A DNA stretch of 12,909 nt from positions 1 through 12,909 of the forward strand of contig NZ_JBQCJW010000051.1 in assembly GCF_051967575.1 (NCBI RefSeq), in the 5' to 3' direction. The stretch's first letter is position 1. Each line of letters opens with the position of its first letter. This DNA comes from Solibacillus silvestris_B. GTDB lineage: Bacteria; Bacillota; Bacilli; Bacillales_A; Planococcaceae. Under the pieces are notes generated by a model that ran no database searches, was not told the DNA's origin, and saw only the letters and a list, made by a program, of their open reading frames with translations. Positions 1 through 7,098 of this stretch are shown in pieces. The position numbers were made by a program, and so were the translations under genes.

Positions 1-200
1 TCTTCATTAGGATTTTCATGTTTTCTTGTATGACCTTGTTTATAAACATATGGAACTAAGTAGTCATTGTATTTTTCAAAAAAATTATTAAGACCTACAC
101 ATTTTAACCGTGCTTTAAATTCTGAATTACTTTTAATAAAAAAATAACGTCTACTAATAATTTCCGCAATTTTAGATAGAATTATTTCCTTTTCATTCAT
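1..200 (-). CDS. Partial hypothetical protein, N-terminal 66 residues
   Basis: The reading frame is open on the minus strand from an ATG at 200 to the left edge of the window, about 66 codons without a stop. The start is well supported: GGAGG (complement of 207-211) lies 6 bases before the ATG. The N-terminus begins MNEKEIILSKIAEIISRRYF, and further on comes a basic stretch ending near GHTRKHENPNE. No signal peptide or membrane segment is seen, and the visible part looks soluble, helical and charged. I do not recognise the family. It is divergently oriented to the tcmP operon, with 131 bases between the two starts, so their promoters share one intergenic region. Most of the gene probably lies outside the window, so its function, including any defence role, cannot be judged. 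Confidence 0.75.
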   Translation of the reverse strand, partial: MNEKEIILSKIAEIISRRYFFIKSNSEFKARLKCVGLNNFFEKYNDYLVPYVYKQGHTRKHENPNE

Positions 201-274
201 ATGTTACCTCCAAATTATAGAAAATTTAATATTTTATTATCAACAAACCACTATAATTATAATCCATATAATGC

Positions 275-300
275 CTTAAAAGTAACTTTAAGTGTATAAT
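275..300 (+). promoter_or_regulatory. Possible promoter and dyad upstream of tcmP
   Basis: A perfect TATAAT lies at 295-300, about 30 bases before the tcmP start, which would put the transcript start near 307, just ahead of the ribosome binding site. The hexamer 17 bases upstream (272-277, TGCCTT) is a poor -35, so activity may need an activator or be weak. A small dyad, CTTAAA (275-280) and TTTAAG (287-292), sits in the -35/-10 spacer, where a repressor could bind. Such short AT-rich dyads arise easily by chance here. Confidence 0.35.
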
Positions 301-331
301 TTACTTATGATTATTTTAGGGGGGATTCATA

Positions 332-1591
332 TTGAATACATCAGAAAAACATTTTGAAAAGAAGGATATCCAAACGGATTTAAAGCATTTTCTTTTAAAA
401 GAATACTTAATTCAATGGGGTACAATTTTATCGAATGCTTCATTTGGCAGTCCGATTAATAAAGTTGATTTTGTTGATTGTTTTGCTGGAAAAGGTGAGT
501 TTAATGATGGAAAAAGTGGTTCTCCTAAAATCGCTATGGAACGGCTTTTCGAAACCCAGCAGCGCTTTAATACAACATATAATAAATGCTTGCCTTTTAA
601 TATCAATACTATTGAAATAGACAAAGAATACCATGACAACTTAGTAAAAATTAAAGTAACTGCGCCTTTTCCTAATCAAATCCATAATTTTTTGGGAACA
701 TTTGAAGAAAATGCACCTTTATTAAATAAAAGAACTAAAATGAATCCGGCATTATATTTTATTGATCCATTTGGTTATAAAGGGCTTCCTATGAAAACAC
801 TTGCAGAAATCATGCAAAATAAATCACATGAACTTTTAATAAACGTCATGAGCTATTCTTTAGTAAGAAATATTAAAATCGATAAAAGCAAAGATTCTTT
901 ATGTGAATTTTTCGGTATTGAAACGTTAACTGAAGATCTTATTAATTACGTTGAACTTGGTGCAAACGAACAAACTGATTTTTATTCTGATTTCGATCTT
1001 AAATTAGAGGATAAAATTATTGCATTTTATAAACAACAATTTAGAAAAGCATGCTCCGAAGAAATATTCTTATTATCAAAACGCATTCATACTAAGTTAA
1101 ATCCTAACGTGTATTTCCACTTAGTATTTATTACAAAAGATTTGCAAGGACTTAATGCTATGAAATCCGCAATGATTACTCTTGATTTAGAAACAGAACA
1201 TCTTGAAGCTGCATATGCGGAAGAAAATAATCAATCAAAAAATATTATTTCCGATTTATTCAATGACCAAATAGCATACGAAAATTATTCGTACAAAAAC
1301 TTCTTATTCGATTTATACAAACACTTTCCTTACAAAGCTACACTAAAAGAAATAGCTACATTCTTCTTAGAAAACACACCACTGTCATATCGATTCAAAG
1401 ACGATTCAAATTCCATTTACGGTTATCTACAAAAATTAGTGAATGCTAAAAAATATTGCAATAAATCAACTGGTGGATATAGTACTCTATCAAGAAATAA
1501 TCTTAACGTTACTTTTAACTTTAATTTAAATCAAAGTACAATCGATTATTTAGTTGAACAAGACCAACACTCGCAACTATCGTTGTTTTAA
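332..1591 (+). CDS. tcmP: Three-Cys-motif partner protein TcmP, methyltransferase-like
   Basis: This is a 419-residue protein of the TcmP family, named because it regularly sits beside Gp37/Gp68 (DUF5131) proteins, as it does here. Its reaction is not established. The sequence shows Rossmann/methyltransferase-like signatures: VDFVDCFAGKGEF at 45-57 resembles the glycine-rich SAM-binding motif I, IEID at 94-97 an acidic motif II, and FIDPFGY at 143-149 a motif IV-like loop. These are followed by the family's LLINVMSYS-like strand (168-176). Residues from about 310 to 400 look like a small helical, possibly winged-helix, domain (inference). Translation starts at a TTG at 332, supported by AGGGGGG (318-324) at 7-base spacing. 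The next gene starts 29 bases after the stop, so the two are probably co-transcribed and may act as a complex. Family assignment is firm; enzymatic activity is inferred from the motifs only. Confidence 0.85.
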   Translation: MNTSEKHFEKKDIQTDLKHFLLKEYLIQWGTILSNASFGSPINKVDFVDCFAGKGEFNDGKSGSPKIAMERLFETQQRFNTTYNKCLPFNINTIEIDKEYHDNLVKIKVTAPFPNQIHNFLGTFEENAPLLNKRTKMNPALYFIDPFGYKGLPMKTLAEIMQNKSHELLINVMSYSLVRNIKIDKSKDSLCEFFGIETLTEDLINYVELGANEQTDFYSDFDLKLEDKIIAFYKQQFRKACSEEIFLLSKRIHTKLNPNVYFHLVFITKDLQGLNAMKSAMITLDLETEHLEAAYAEENNQSKNIISDLFNDQIAYENYSYKNFLFDLYKHFPYKATLKEIATFFLENTPLSYRFKDDSNSIYGYLQKLVNAKKYCNKSTGGYSTLSRNNLNVTFNFNLNQSTIDYLVEQDQHSQLSLF

Positions 1592-1620
1592 TAGAACATA
1601 ATCAGAAAGGAGTTTAGCAT

Positions 1621-2331
1621 ATGGCTGGCTCTTCAAATATAGAATGGACCGAAGTTACATGGAACCCTGTTACGGGCTGCAATAAAGTATCGGCTGGATG
1701 TAAAAATTGTTATGCAGAGAGAATGGCCAAAAGACTTCACGCTATGGGAAATCCACGTTATTTAAATGGATTTAATGTTACTTTGCATGAAGATTTAATT
1801 TCACTTCCCTACACTTGGAAAAAACCTAGAAAAGTGTTTGTTAATTCTATGTCAGATTTATTTCATGAAAACGTTCCATTAGATTTTATACAGAAAGTTT
1901 TCAATACAATGAACGATACGCCCCATCATACTTACCAAATATTAACGAAGCGTTCATCAAGATTAGCTGCTATTTCAGATGAACTTATTTGGGGAGAAAA
2001 CATTTGGATGGGTGTTAGTATTGAAAATGAAACTGTACTGCATAGAATTGAAGATTTAAGGAAAACAGCAGCTCAAATTAAATTTCTATCATGTGAGCCG
2101 TTGTTAGGACCACTTAACGATTTAGATTTAACGAGTATTAATTGGGTAATTGTTGGAGGCGAATCCGGACCTAGATCTAGACCTATAGAAGAGGACTGGG
2201 TTTGGAATATTAAATTACAATGCGAAAAATATAGCGTACCATTTTTCTTTAAACAATGGGGTGGGGTTCAGAAACATAAAACGGGGCGAGTTTTAAAGGG
2301 GCAAATCTACGATGAATACCCCGAACAATAG
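1621..2331 (+). CDS. Gp37/Gp68 family (DUF5131) three-Cys-motif protein
   Basis: This 236-residue protein belongs to the phage Gp37/Gp68 family (PF07505, DUF5131). Near the N-terminus, GCNKVSAGCKNCYAERMAK carries C20, C27 and C30, a CX6CX2C motif reminiscent of the 4Fe-4S site of radical-SAM enzymes but with different spacing from the classic CX3CX2C. Other family blocks are intact: NSMSDLFHE around 76-84, QILTKRSSRL, WMGVSIENE, KFLSCEPLLGPL, WVIVGGESGPRSRP, and the C-terminal PFFFKQWGG. Length is normal for the family, so it looks complete. The ATG is preceded by AAAGGAG (1606-1612) at 8-base spacing. It is the second gene of the operon with tcmP, its usual partner. Likely a metal-cluster enzyme acting on a nucleic acid or a protein; the substrate is unknown, and whether it does radical SAM chemistry is an inference from the cysteines. 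Confidence 0.9.
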   Translation: MAGSSNIEWTEVTWNPVTGCNKVSAGCKNCYAERMAKRLHAMGNPRYLNGFNVTLHEDLISLPYTWKKPRKVFVNSMSDLFHENVPLDFIQKVFNTMNDTPHHTYQILTKRSSRLAAISDELIWGENIWMGVSIENETVLHRIEDLRKTAAQIKFLSCEPLLGPLNDLDLTSINWVIVGGESGPRSRPIEEDWVWNIKLQCEKYSVPFFFKQWGGVQKHKTGRVLKGQIYDEYPEQ

Positions 2332-2344
2332 GTAACATTAAAAG

Positions 2345-2378
2345 GCTGTACCAAAAACATTTAACATTTTGGTACAGC
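2345..2378. terminator. Hairpin between convergent operons, likely terminator
   Basis: A perfect 12-bp inverted repeat, GCTGTACCAAAA (2345-2356) and TTTTGGTACAGC (2367-2378), flanks a 10-base loop, 13 bases after the DUF5131 stop. On the minus strand the stem is followed by CTTTTAAT, a short T-run, so it could also end the convergent TIR/macro transcript. On the plus strand the trailing sequence (TATAAATAAATTT) is only modestly T-rich. The remaining gap to 2441 has a second, AT-only hairpin, AAATATT (2411-2417) and AATATTT (2424-2430), followed by T-rich sequence on the plus strand, which may assist. Confidence 0.7.
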
Positions 2379-2441
2379 TATAAATAAATTTCGACACATC
2401 TTCTTATATTAAATATTAATTGAAATATTTTTTTCTTTACT

Positions 2442-3011
2442 TTAGCACTTATAAAAATATGAATTTACCTTACATTTTGTATTTACCATAAAATCTGAAT
2501 CATTTAATGCCATTCTAATTAATTCTTTTTTATATGGTATATGCAATGTAGGCACTTGATTCATATAATTACGAAATGCCGGTAGATTATCCCACAATTT
2601 TTTTACATTTTCTTTAATTGTATTTGAATTACAATCGATAATATCACTCTTATTCTGCAGTTCAGGATAAACGACAATTACCGGTAACCCCTTATTTCCA
2701 ATTCCGTACTCTATTTCTTCGCGTAATGCTCTACTGTTCTTCGTATGTGAACTTAAAAACAAAACAATATTTTTAGAGTTGTTCAATCTATCGCGTAGTC
2801 GAGGTTTTAATGTTTTCTCCCAATCACTTCCGTCCCTAACATTGTAATTTTTATTGTGTGAATCATTAAAAGGAAAAGTACTATCGGCCGCTTTCCATGC
2901 TCTTAAAAGATTGTAAGAGACAAAATCCTTGGTAGCTGATGCACCCAGATTACTTTCACTAAAAGGTTCACTTACGTAAAAAGCAGAATAGTTACCATTT
3001 TTATAAGCCAT
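2442..3011 (-). CDS. thsB: Thoeris ThsB-like TIR-domain protein
   Basis: This is a TIR-like protein of the ThsB/DUF1863 class, 189 residues from the chosen ATG. In Thoeris defence such proteins sense phage infection and use NAD to make an ADP-ribose-type signal for the partner effector. The fold's blocks are visible: YSAFYVSE near the start (strand A), LLRAWKAADSTFPFNDSH (33-53), NNSKNIVLFLSSHTKNS around 77-93, then ALREEIEYGI, in which E99 aligns best with the TIR catalytic glutamate, and LPVIVVYPE. A TTG at 3020 in the same frame would add MKK, but it lies only 1 base after the AAAGGAG (complement of 3022-3028); the ATG at 3011 has 10-base spacing and is preferred. The gene overlaps the end of the macro-domain gene by 11 bases, implying translational coupling. 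The C-terminal tail after about residue 150 is less recognisable. Family is confident, catalysis inferred. Confidence 0.85.
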   Translation of the reverse strand: MAYKNGNYSAFYVSEPFSESNLGASATKDFVSYNLLRAWKAADSTFPFNDSHNKNYNVRDGSDWEKTLKPRLRDRLNNSKNIVLFLSSHTKNSRALREEIEYGIGNKGLPVIVVYPELQNKSDIIDCNSNTIKENVKKLWDNLPAFRNYMNQVPTLHIPYKKELIRMALNDSDFMVNTKCKVNSYFYKC

Positions 3012-3858
3012 TTTCTTCAAACTCCTTTAGTTTATAGAAATTTACTTTTTTATATTGAGATTCATGTAGAACTATTGTAATTTTAGAAGGCTCTTTAAAT
3101 TTGACCTTGCTAATCTTAAATGTCCAAAGCATTACTTCAATTAATTGATGCGGTGTAGCATCAAAATCTTGATGCCTAGTTATACCTGAACCTAACAACG
3201 GAACAACAACTTCCCTTTGTGCATAAAGATTATTTACTTCATTCCAGAAATTAATTAAACAGTTGGCATATTCGTGCAGTTTTAAATTGGCTTCATTTTC
3301 ATCATTAAACTTTGAAAAAGCTACTAAGAAAAAGTCCATGTCCTTATATACCGAACCCAATCGATAACGTGTAGTTTTCCCACCTAATGGACGATTTACA
3401 TTCGTTTCTATTATCCTCGATTGCATTCTATCATCTTGTAAAATTTTTTCATCTAAGTCTGTTACATTCAAGTGAAATTCATTTAAATATTGTCCATTCA
3501 AGGATGAACTTGCGATTATTTTGTCATCTACTACGGTATCAAAAAATTCATTAAAAGCTATTACCTTGTAAACATTTCGAGGATACGTAAAAATATCGCC
3601 TTTTCTTATTTCTATTTCTGAACCATCTATGTCTAGTTTAACTTCTTTCATTTGAAAACTTAAAATTAAGCTGAAAACTATCCACACACAACTACCACAA
3701 ACTAAACCAATAAAAATATAAATTTTTATCAATTCATTTTCAAAATTAATAAAACTAAGGATTGTTGTAGCTACAACAAATGATGCTCCTGGAATAACCC
3801 ATGAGCCTTTCCAAAAATTCTTGTCCTTAATTATTTCTTTAAGCTTCCACAAAACCAA
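3001..3858 (-). CDS. thsA: Thoeris type II effector: two-TM macro-domain protein
   Basis: This 285-residue protein has two predicted membrane helices (about 20-39 and 46-68) joined by a short loop, followed by a soluble domain resembling the macro/DUF6430 fold from about residue 82. Macro-like features are RKGDIF (86-90), NEFFDT (103-108) and the ligand-loop signature VVVPLLGSGITRH (217-229), suited to binding an ADP-ribose derivative. In type II Thoeris, a TM-macro ThsA binds histidine-ADP-ribose made by the TIR protein and then damages the membrane to abort infection; the adjacent TIR gene fits this exactly. The start is a TTG at 3858 with AAGGTGAT (complement of 3861-3868) just ahead of it; another TTG at 3852 is possible. 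A basic N-terminal stretch precedes the first helix. The type II assignment rests on architecture and context; the ligand is inferred. Confidence 0.8.
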   Translation of the reverse strand: MVLWKLKEIIKDKNFWKGSWVIPGASFVVATTILSFINFENELIKIYIFIGLVCGSCVWIVFSLILSFQMKEVKLDIDGSEIEIRKGDIFTYPRNVYKVIAFNEFFDTVVDDKIIASSSLNGQYLNEFHLNVTDLDEKILQDDRMQSRIIETNVNRPLGGKTTRYRLGSVYKDMDFFLVAFSKFNDENEANLKLHEYANCLINFWNEVNNLYAQREVVVPLLGSGITRHQDFDATPHQLIEVMLWTFKISKVKFKEPSKITIVLHESQYKKVNFYKLKEFEENGL

Positions 3859-3897
3859 ACATCACCTTCTATGTTTTTTATGGTAATTAAGTTTGTT

Positions 3898-3933
3898 AAA
3901 AAACATCTTCTATGCTAAAAAGATGTTTTTTAA
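3898..3933. terminator. Bidirectional-looking terminator after hsdR
   Basis: AAAAACATCTT (3898-3908) and AAGATGTTTTT (3919-3929) form an 11-bp stem with a 10-base loop, beginning 7 bases after the hsdR stop on the minus strand. In that direction the stem ends in a run of T and then AACAAAC, the form of an intrinsic terminator for the hsd operon. The T-run on the plus strand (3925-3930) makes it symmetric. It occupies almost half of the 81 bases between hsdR and the macro-domain gene. Confidence 0.75.
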
Positions 3934-3939
3934 CTATTA

Positions 3940-6900
3940 TCATGTCCTAAACTTTTTAAAATTCTCGGCCTGCTCAAATATCTCCTTGAATACCTCATCA
4001 CTTGGTACAGGTGGGTATCCTTCTTCATCAAGCGTAATGATCAGGTCTACTTTTAATTCGGCTTTAATATCATCTCGACTTGACCAATCTGTATATTTAG
4101 CTTTATCTGCAATAATTGTTTTAATTGCTTGCGATAATTTGATCAGTTTTTCATGTGGATATTCAAACTTATATTTTTCCGAAATTGCTTTTAAAATATC
4201 ATAAAAGGCTTTTTCTTCAAAATCGATTCCTAGATCAATAAATGAATCACGTTCTTTTAATAATTCCGCGAATAAGTCTGCAAATTGATCGGCAACATCT
4301 TCTAATACATCACTTTGTAACACTTGAAAATCTGTTCTTTCATTGTAATGTTCGACTAGCGCTTTAAACCTTTTTGAAAAATCTACACCTTGCATTTTAT
4401 TCGTCTTCTTAAATTCTTCAATGGCTTTCGCTAATAATTTTTGAAGAAGCTTAATTTTAGTATTCGGCAATTTAATTTTATTGATTTTATTTAAATAGTC
4501 TTCGCTAAATAAATCCGAGCTATTATTAGGGTCGTCTTTATCTAACTTAAAGACTTCTTCAATTCCTTCACTAATTAGAGCTTCCTCCATCATCTGCCTT
4601 ACTTTTTCATTCATTTGAGCAGTGTCTGGAGCTTCACCTTTTGTTAACTTATGAATGATTGATCGAATCGCTAAATAATAATGAACATAATCTCTCTCAA
4701 TTTGATTAATTTCTTCACTAGAAACGCATAAATTGTAAGCGGAACGAAGCTTTTTAGTGATAGCCATGAAACGCTTTTCTAATTGCTCTGTTTGTTGTGC
4801 AAACTCCGCTGCTCGATTTAGACATTCTAATTGTTGTAAAGGGGTTCCAGTGAAATAAACTGTATTATTGAACGTATGGAAAATTCGTGATAATAAGTCA
4901 AGTTGGTCTTTTACTATTACTACAGCTTTTTCGATGCCATCAAAATTCTCTCCTTCAACCACTCCATACTTCTTCATAGCTACATTTAAATTACTTTTGA
5001 TACCAAAATAATCGACCACTAAGCCAGTTTCCTTACCTTCATAAACACGGTTTACTCGTGAAATTGTTTGAATTAACGTATGCTGTTGGATAGGTTTATC
5101 AATGTAAATTGTATCAAGAGATGGTACGTCGAATCCTGTTAACCACATATCGACCACGATAGCGATTTTAAAATTTGATTTTTCGTTTTTAAATTGTCGA
5201 TCTAATTCTTTTCGGTACTCTTTCGTGCCTAAAAGATCATATAACTCTTTACTATCGTCCCCGTTACGTGTCATGACCATTTTAATTTTTTCCATAGGCT
5301 TAATTTCTTTTTTCTCTCTATCTGTAAGGTTTACACCATCATCACACACTTTAACTTCTGCCCATTCAGGTCGTAACGCGATGATTTCCTTATATAAATC
5401 GAATGCGATATGCCTATTAGCTGCAACAAACATCGCTTTCCCTTTAACAGTCGCGCCTTCTTCATTTCTTTTCTCATAATGTTCTACAAAATCTTCTGCA
5501 ATCAATTTTAGTCGCTTCGGATCCCCTAAAATTACTTCCATTTGAGTTACAGCACGTTTACTTTCATCTATTTGATATTCATTAGCTCCAGCTGTTTCAC
5601 AGACTTTATAATATTCTTCGATTTCTTGAAGCTTTGATTCATTCAGATTTACTTTCGCAGCTCTTCCTTCATAAACAATTCGAACTGTAATTTCATCATA
5701 AACTGCCTCTAACATTGTATATGCATCTTCCACTTGACCAAAAACGTCAATCGTAGCGTCTACAGGTGTTCCTGTAAAACCTACGTATGTAGCATTAGGT
5801 AAGGAATCATGTAAATGTTTTGCAAATCCGTACTTCTTTTGAACCCCATCTTTTGTTTGAATGATTTTTTGATCCAAGTTAGTTTGCGAGCGGTGCGCTT
5901 CATCTGAAATACAAATTACATTGTTTCTGTCAGTTAATAAATCAATATCTTCGCTAAACTTTTGAATGGTAGTTAAAAAGACGCCTCCACTTTTACGATT
6001 TCGTAAGTACGTTTTCAAATCGTCTCGACTTTCAACGCTAATTACTTGCTCATCCCCAATAAAACTCTTTGCATTCGTAAATTGTCCAGCAAGTTGATCA
6101 TCTAAGTCCGTTCGGTCCGATATGATAACAACAGTTGGACTTTGTAATTCTTTATCTCTCATTAAAAGCCTAGTAAGATAAAGCATCGTATAACTTTTCC
6201 CCGAGCCTGTTGCACCAAAATATGTACCACCTTTTCCGGTTCCCGATGGCTTCATATTTTTCTTAATGCTAGCTAATAATTTTGTCGCTGCATAGTATTG
6301 AGGATAGCGCGGAACAATTTTCATTTCCTTGTTGCTTGTATCTGGGAAGTAAATAAAATGACGAATTACTTCTAAAAAACGAACTTTATTAAATAGCCCT
6401 TTTACCATCGTATAAAGCGAATCAATTCCATCTTTTTCAAATAGCTCATTTCCCTCTATTTTACGCCATGCATAATAGAAGTCGTATGGGGCAAATACCG
6501 ATCCCATTTTATTATTAACACCATCACTAATAACACAAAAAGCATTGTATTTAAATAGCTCCGGGATATCCCTACGATAGCGCACCGTTAATTGTGTATA
6601 AGCATCTTTAATAGTCGTATTTTCTTTTATAGCGCTCTTAAATTCAATTACTACTAAAGGTATACCATTAATATAAACGATTGCATCAGGGATACGTTTT
6701 TCGTACCCCTGAATTTCAAGTTGGTTTACTATTTTAAATATATTATTATCTACTTGCTTCGGATCAAAATCGATTAATTGAATAAATAAATCCTTTTTAC
6801 TTCGATCTTCACGCTTCAAAATAATGCCATCAGAAATCACCTTAATTATTGCTTTATTGCTTTCGTATAATATTGATGAAGGTAATATTTCTAATTGTCG

Positions 6901-7098
6901 AATAATACTCTCAATTTCGTTTAATGTAATACTATCCTTATAATAACGTTTTAATAAGAATGCTTTTAAATCCTCACGTATTAGTACCTCTTTATCTTCC
7001 TTTTGAATAAAAGCTCCACTCTGATATTGAAAATTTTCAGTTTCAAAAAGTTCTATTACAGCTTTCTCTAAGGATTGCTCTGTGAATTTCATAATCAT
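3940..7098 (-). CDS. hsdR: Type I restriction enzyme, endonuclease/translocase subunit HsdR
   Basis: HsdR pumps DNA with an SF2 motor and cuts it when the recognition site lacks methylation on both strands. All expected parts are present in 1052 residues, a normal length. The N-terminal PD-(D/E)XK nuclease is seen as PD at 137-138 with IEFK at 151-154 (catalytic candidates D138, E152, K154). The motor has Walker A GATGSGKS (295-302), the DEAH box (399-402), TGTP (442-445), MWLTGFDVP (651-659) and QTISRVNR (677-684). The C-terminal third is helical and would contact the methylase core. The first ATG (7098) overlaps the hsdS stop by four bases (ATGA), typical of coupling; AGGTGA sits directly before it, so the ATG at 7092, six bases further on, is an equally credible start. 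No frameshift or lost motif is seen, so the enzyme should be active. Confidence 0.97.
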   Translation of the reverse strand: MIMKFTEQSLEKAVIELFETENFQYQSGAFIQKEDKEVLIREDLKAFLLKRYYKDSITLNEIESIIRQLEILPSSILYESNKAIIKVISDGIILKREDRSKKDLFIQLIDFDPKQVDNNIFKIVNQLEIQGYEKRIPDAIVYINGIPLVVIEFKSAIKENTTIKDAYTQLTVRYRRDIPELFKYNAFCVISDGVNNKMGSVFAPYDFYYAWRKIEGNELFEKDGIDSLYTMVKGLFNKVRFLEVIRHFIYFPDTSNKEMKIVPRYPQYYAATKLLASIKKNMKPSGTGKGGTYFGATGSGKSYTMLYLTRLLMRDKELQSPTVVIISDRTDLDDQLAGQFTNAKSFIGDEQVISVESRDDLKTYLRNRKSGGVFLTTIQKFSEDIDLLTDRNNVICISDEAHRSQTNLDQKIIQTKDGVQKKYGFAKHLHDSLPNATYVGFTGTPVDATIDVFGQVEDAYTMLEAVYDEITVRIVYEGRAAKVNLNESKLQEIEEYYKVCETAGANEYQIDESKRAVTQMEVILGDPKRLKLIAEDFVEHYEKRNEEGATVKGKAMFVAANRHIAFDLYKEIIALRPEWAEVKVCDDGVNLTDREKKEIKPMEKIKMVMTRNGDDSKELYDLLGTKEYRKELDRQFKNEKSNFKIAIVVDMWLTGFDVPSLDTIYIDKPIQQHTLIQTISRVNRVYEGKETGLVVDYFGIKSNLNVAMKKYGVVEGENFDGIEKAVVIVKDQLDLLSRIFHTFNNTVYFTGTPLQQLECLNRAAEFAQQTEQLEKRFMAITKKLRSAYNLCVSSEEINQIERDYVHYYLAIRSIIHKLTKGEAPDTAQMNEKVRQMMEEALISEGIEEVFKLDKDDPNNSSDLFSEDYLNKINKIKLPNTKIKLLQKLLAKAIEEFKKTNKMQGVDFSKRFKALVEHYNERTDFQVLQSDVLEDVADQFADLFAELLKERDSFIDLGIDFEEKAFYDILKAISEKYKFEYPHEKLIKLSQAIKTIIADKAKYTDWSSRDDIKAELKVDLIITLDEEGYPPVPSDEVFKEIFEQAENFKKFRT

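Noticed and set aside
214..219. TATAAT on the minus strand as the -10 of the left-edge gene
   Set aside because: A start site from it would fall inside the gene's ribosome binding site, so it is unlikely to be the functional promoter.
275..292. Shared operator between the tcmP promoter dyad and the hsd leader palindrome
   Set aside because: Both contain AAAAGTAA-like sequence, but the similarity is short and AT-rich, so chance is sufficient.
412..639. Several overlapping ORFs of 60-75 codons inside tcmP
   Set aside because: They lie wholly within a recognised gene in other frames, have no convincing ribosome binding sites and encode no familiar motif.
2345..2378. Hairpin as an insertion-sequence end
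   Set aside because: The GGCTGTACCAAAA form recalls sequence seen near some insertion elements, but there is no transposase, no second end and no target duplication visible.
3018..3020. Upstream TTG as the ThsB start
   Set aside because: It lies only 1 base after the AAAGGAG, too close to initiate; the ATG at 3011 has normal spacing.
3893..4204. Plus-strand ORF of 103 codons spanning the terminator and the end of hsdR
   Set aside because: It overlaps the hsdR reading frame and the terminator hairpin and has a serine-rich composition typical of an antisense shadow.
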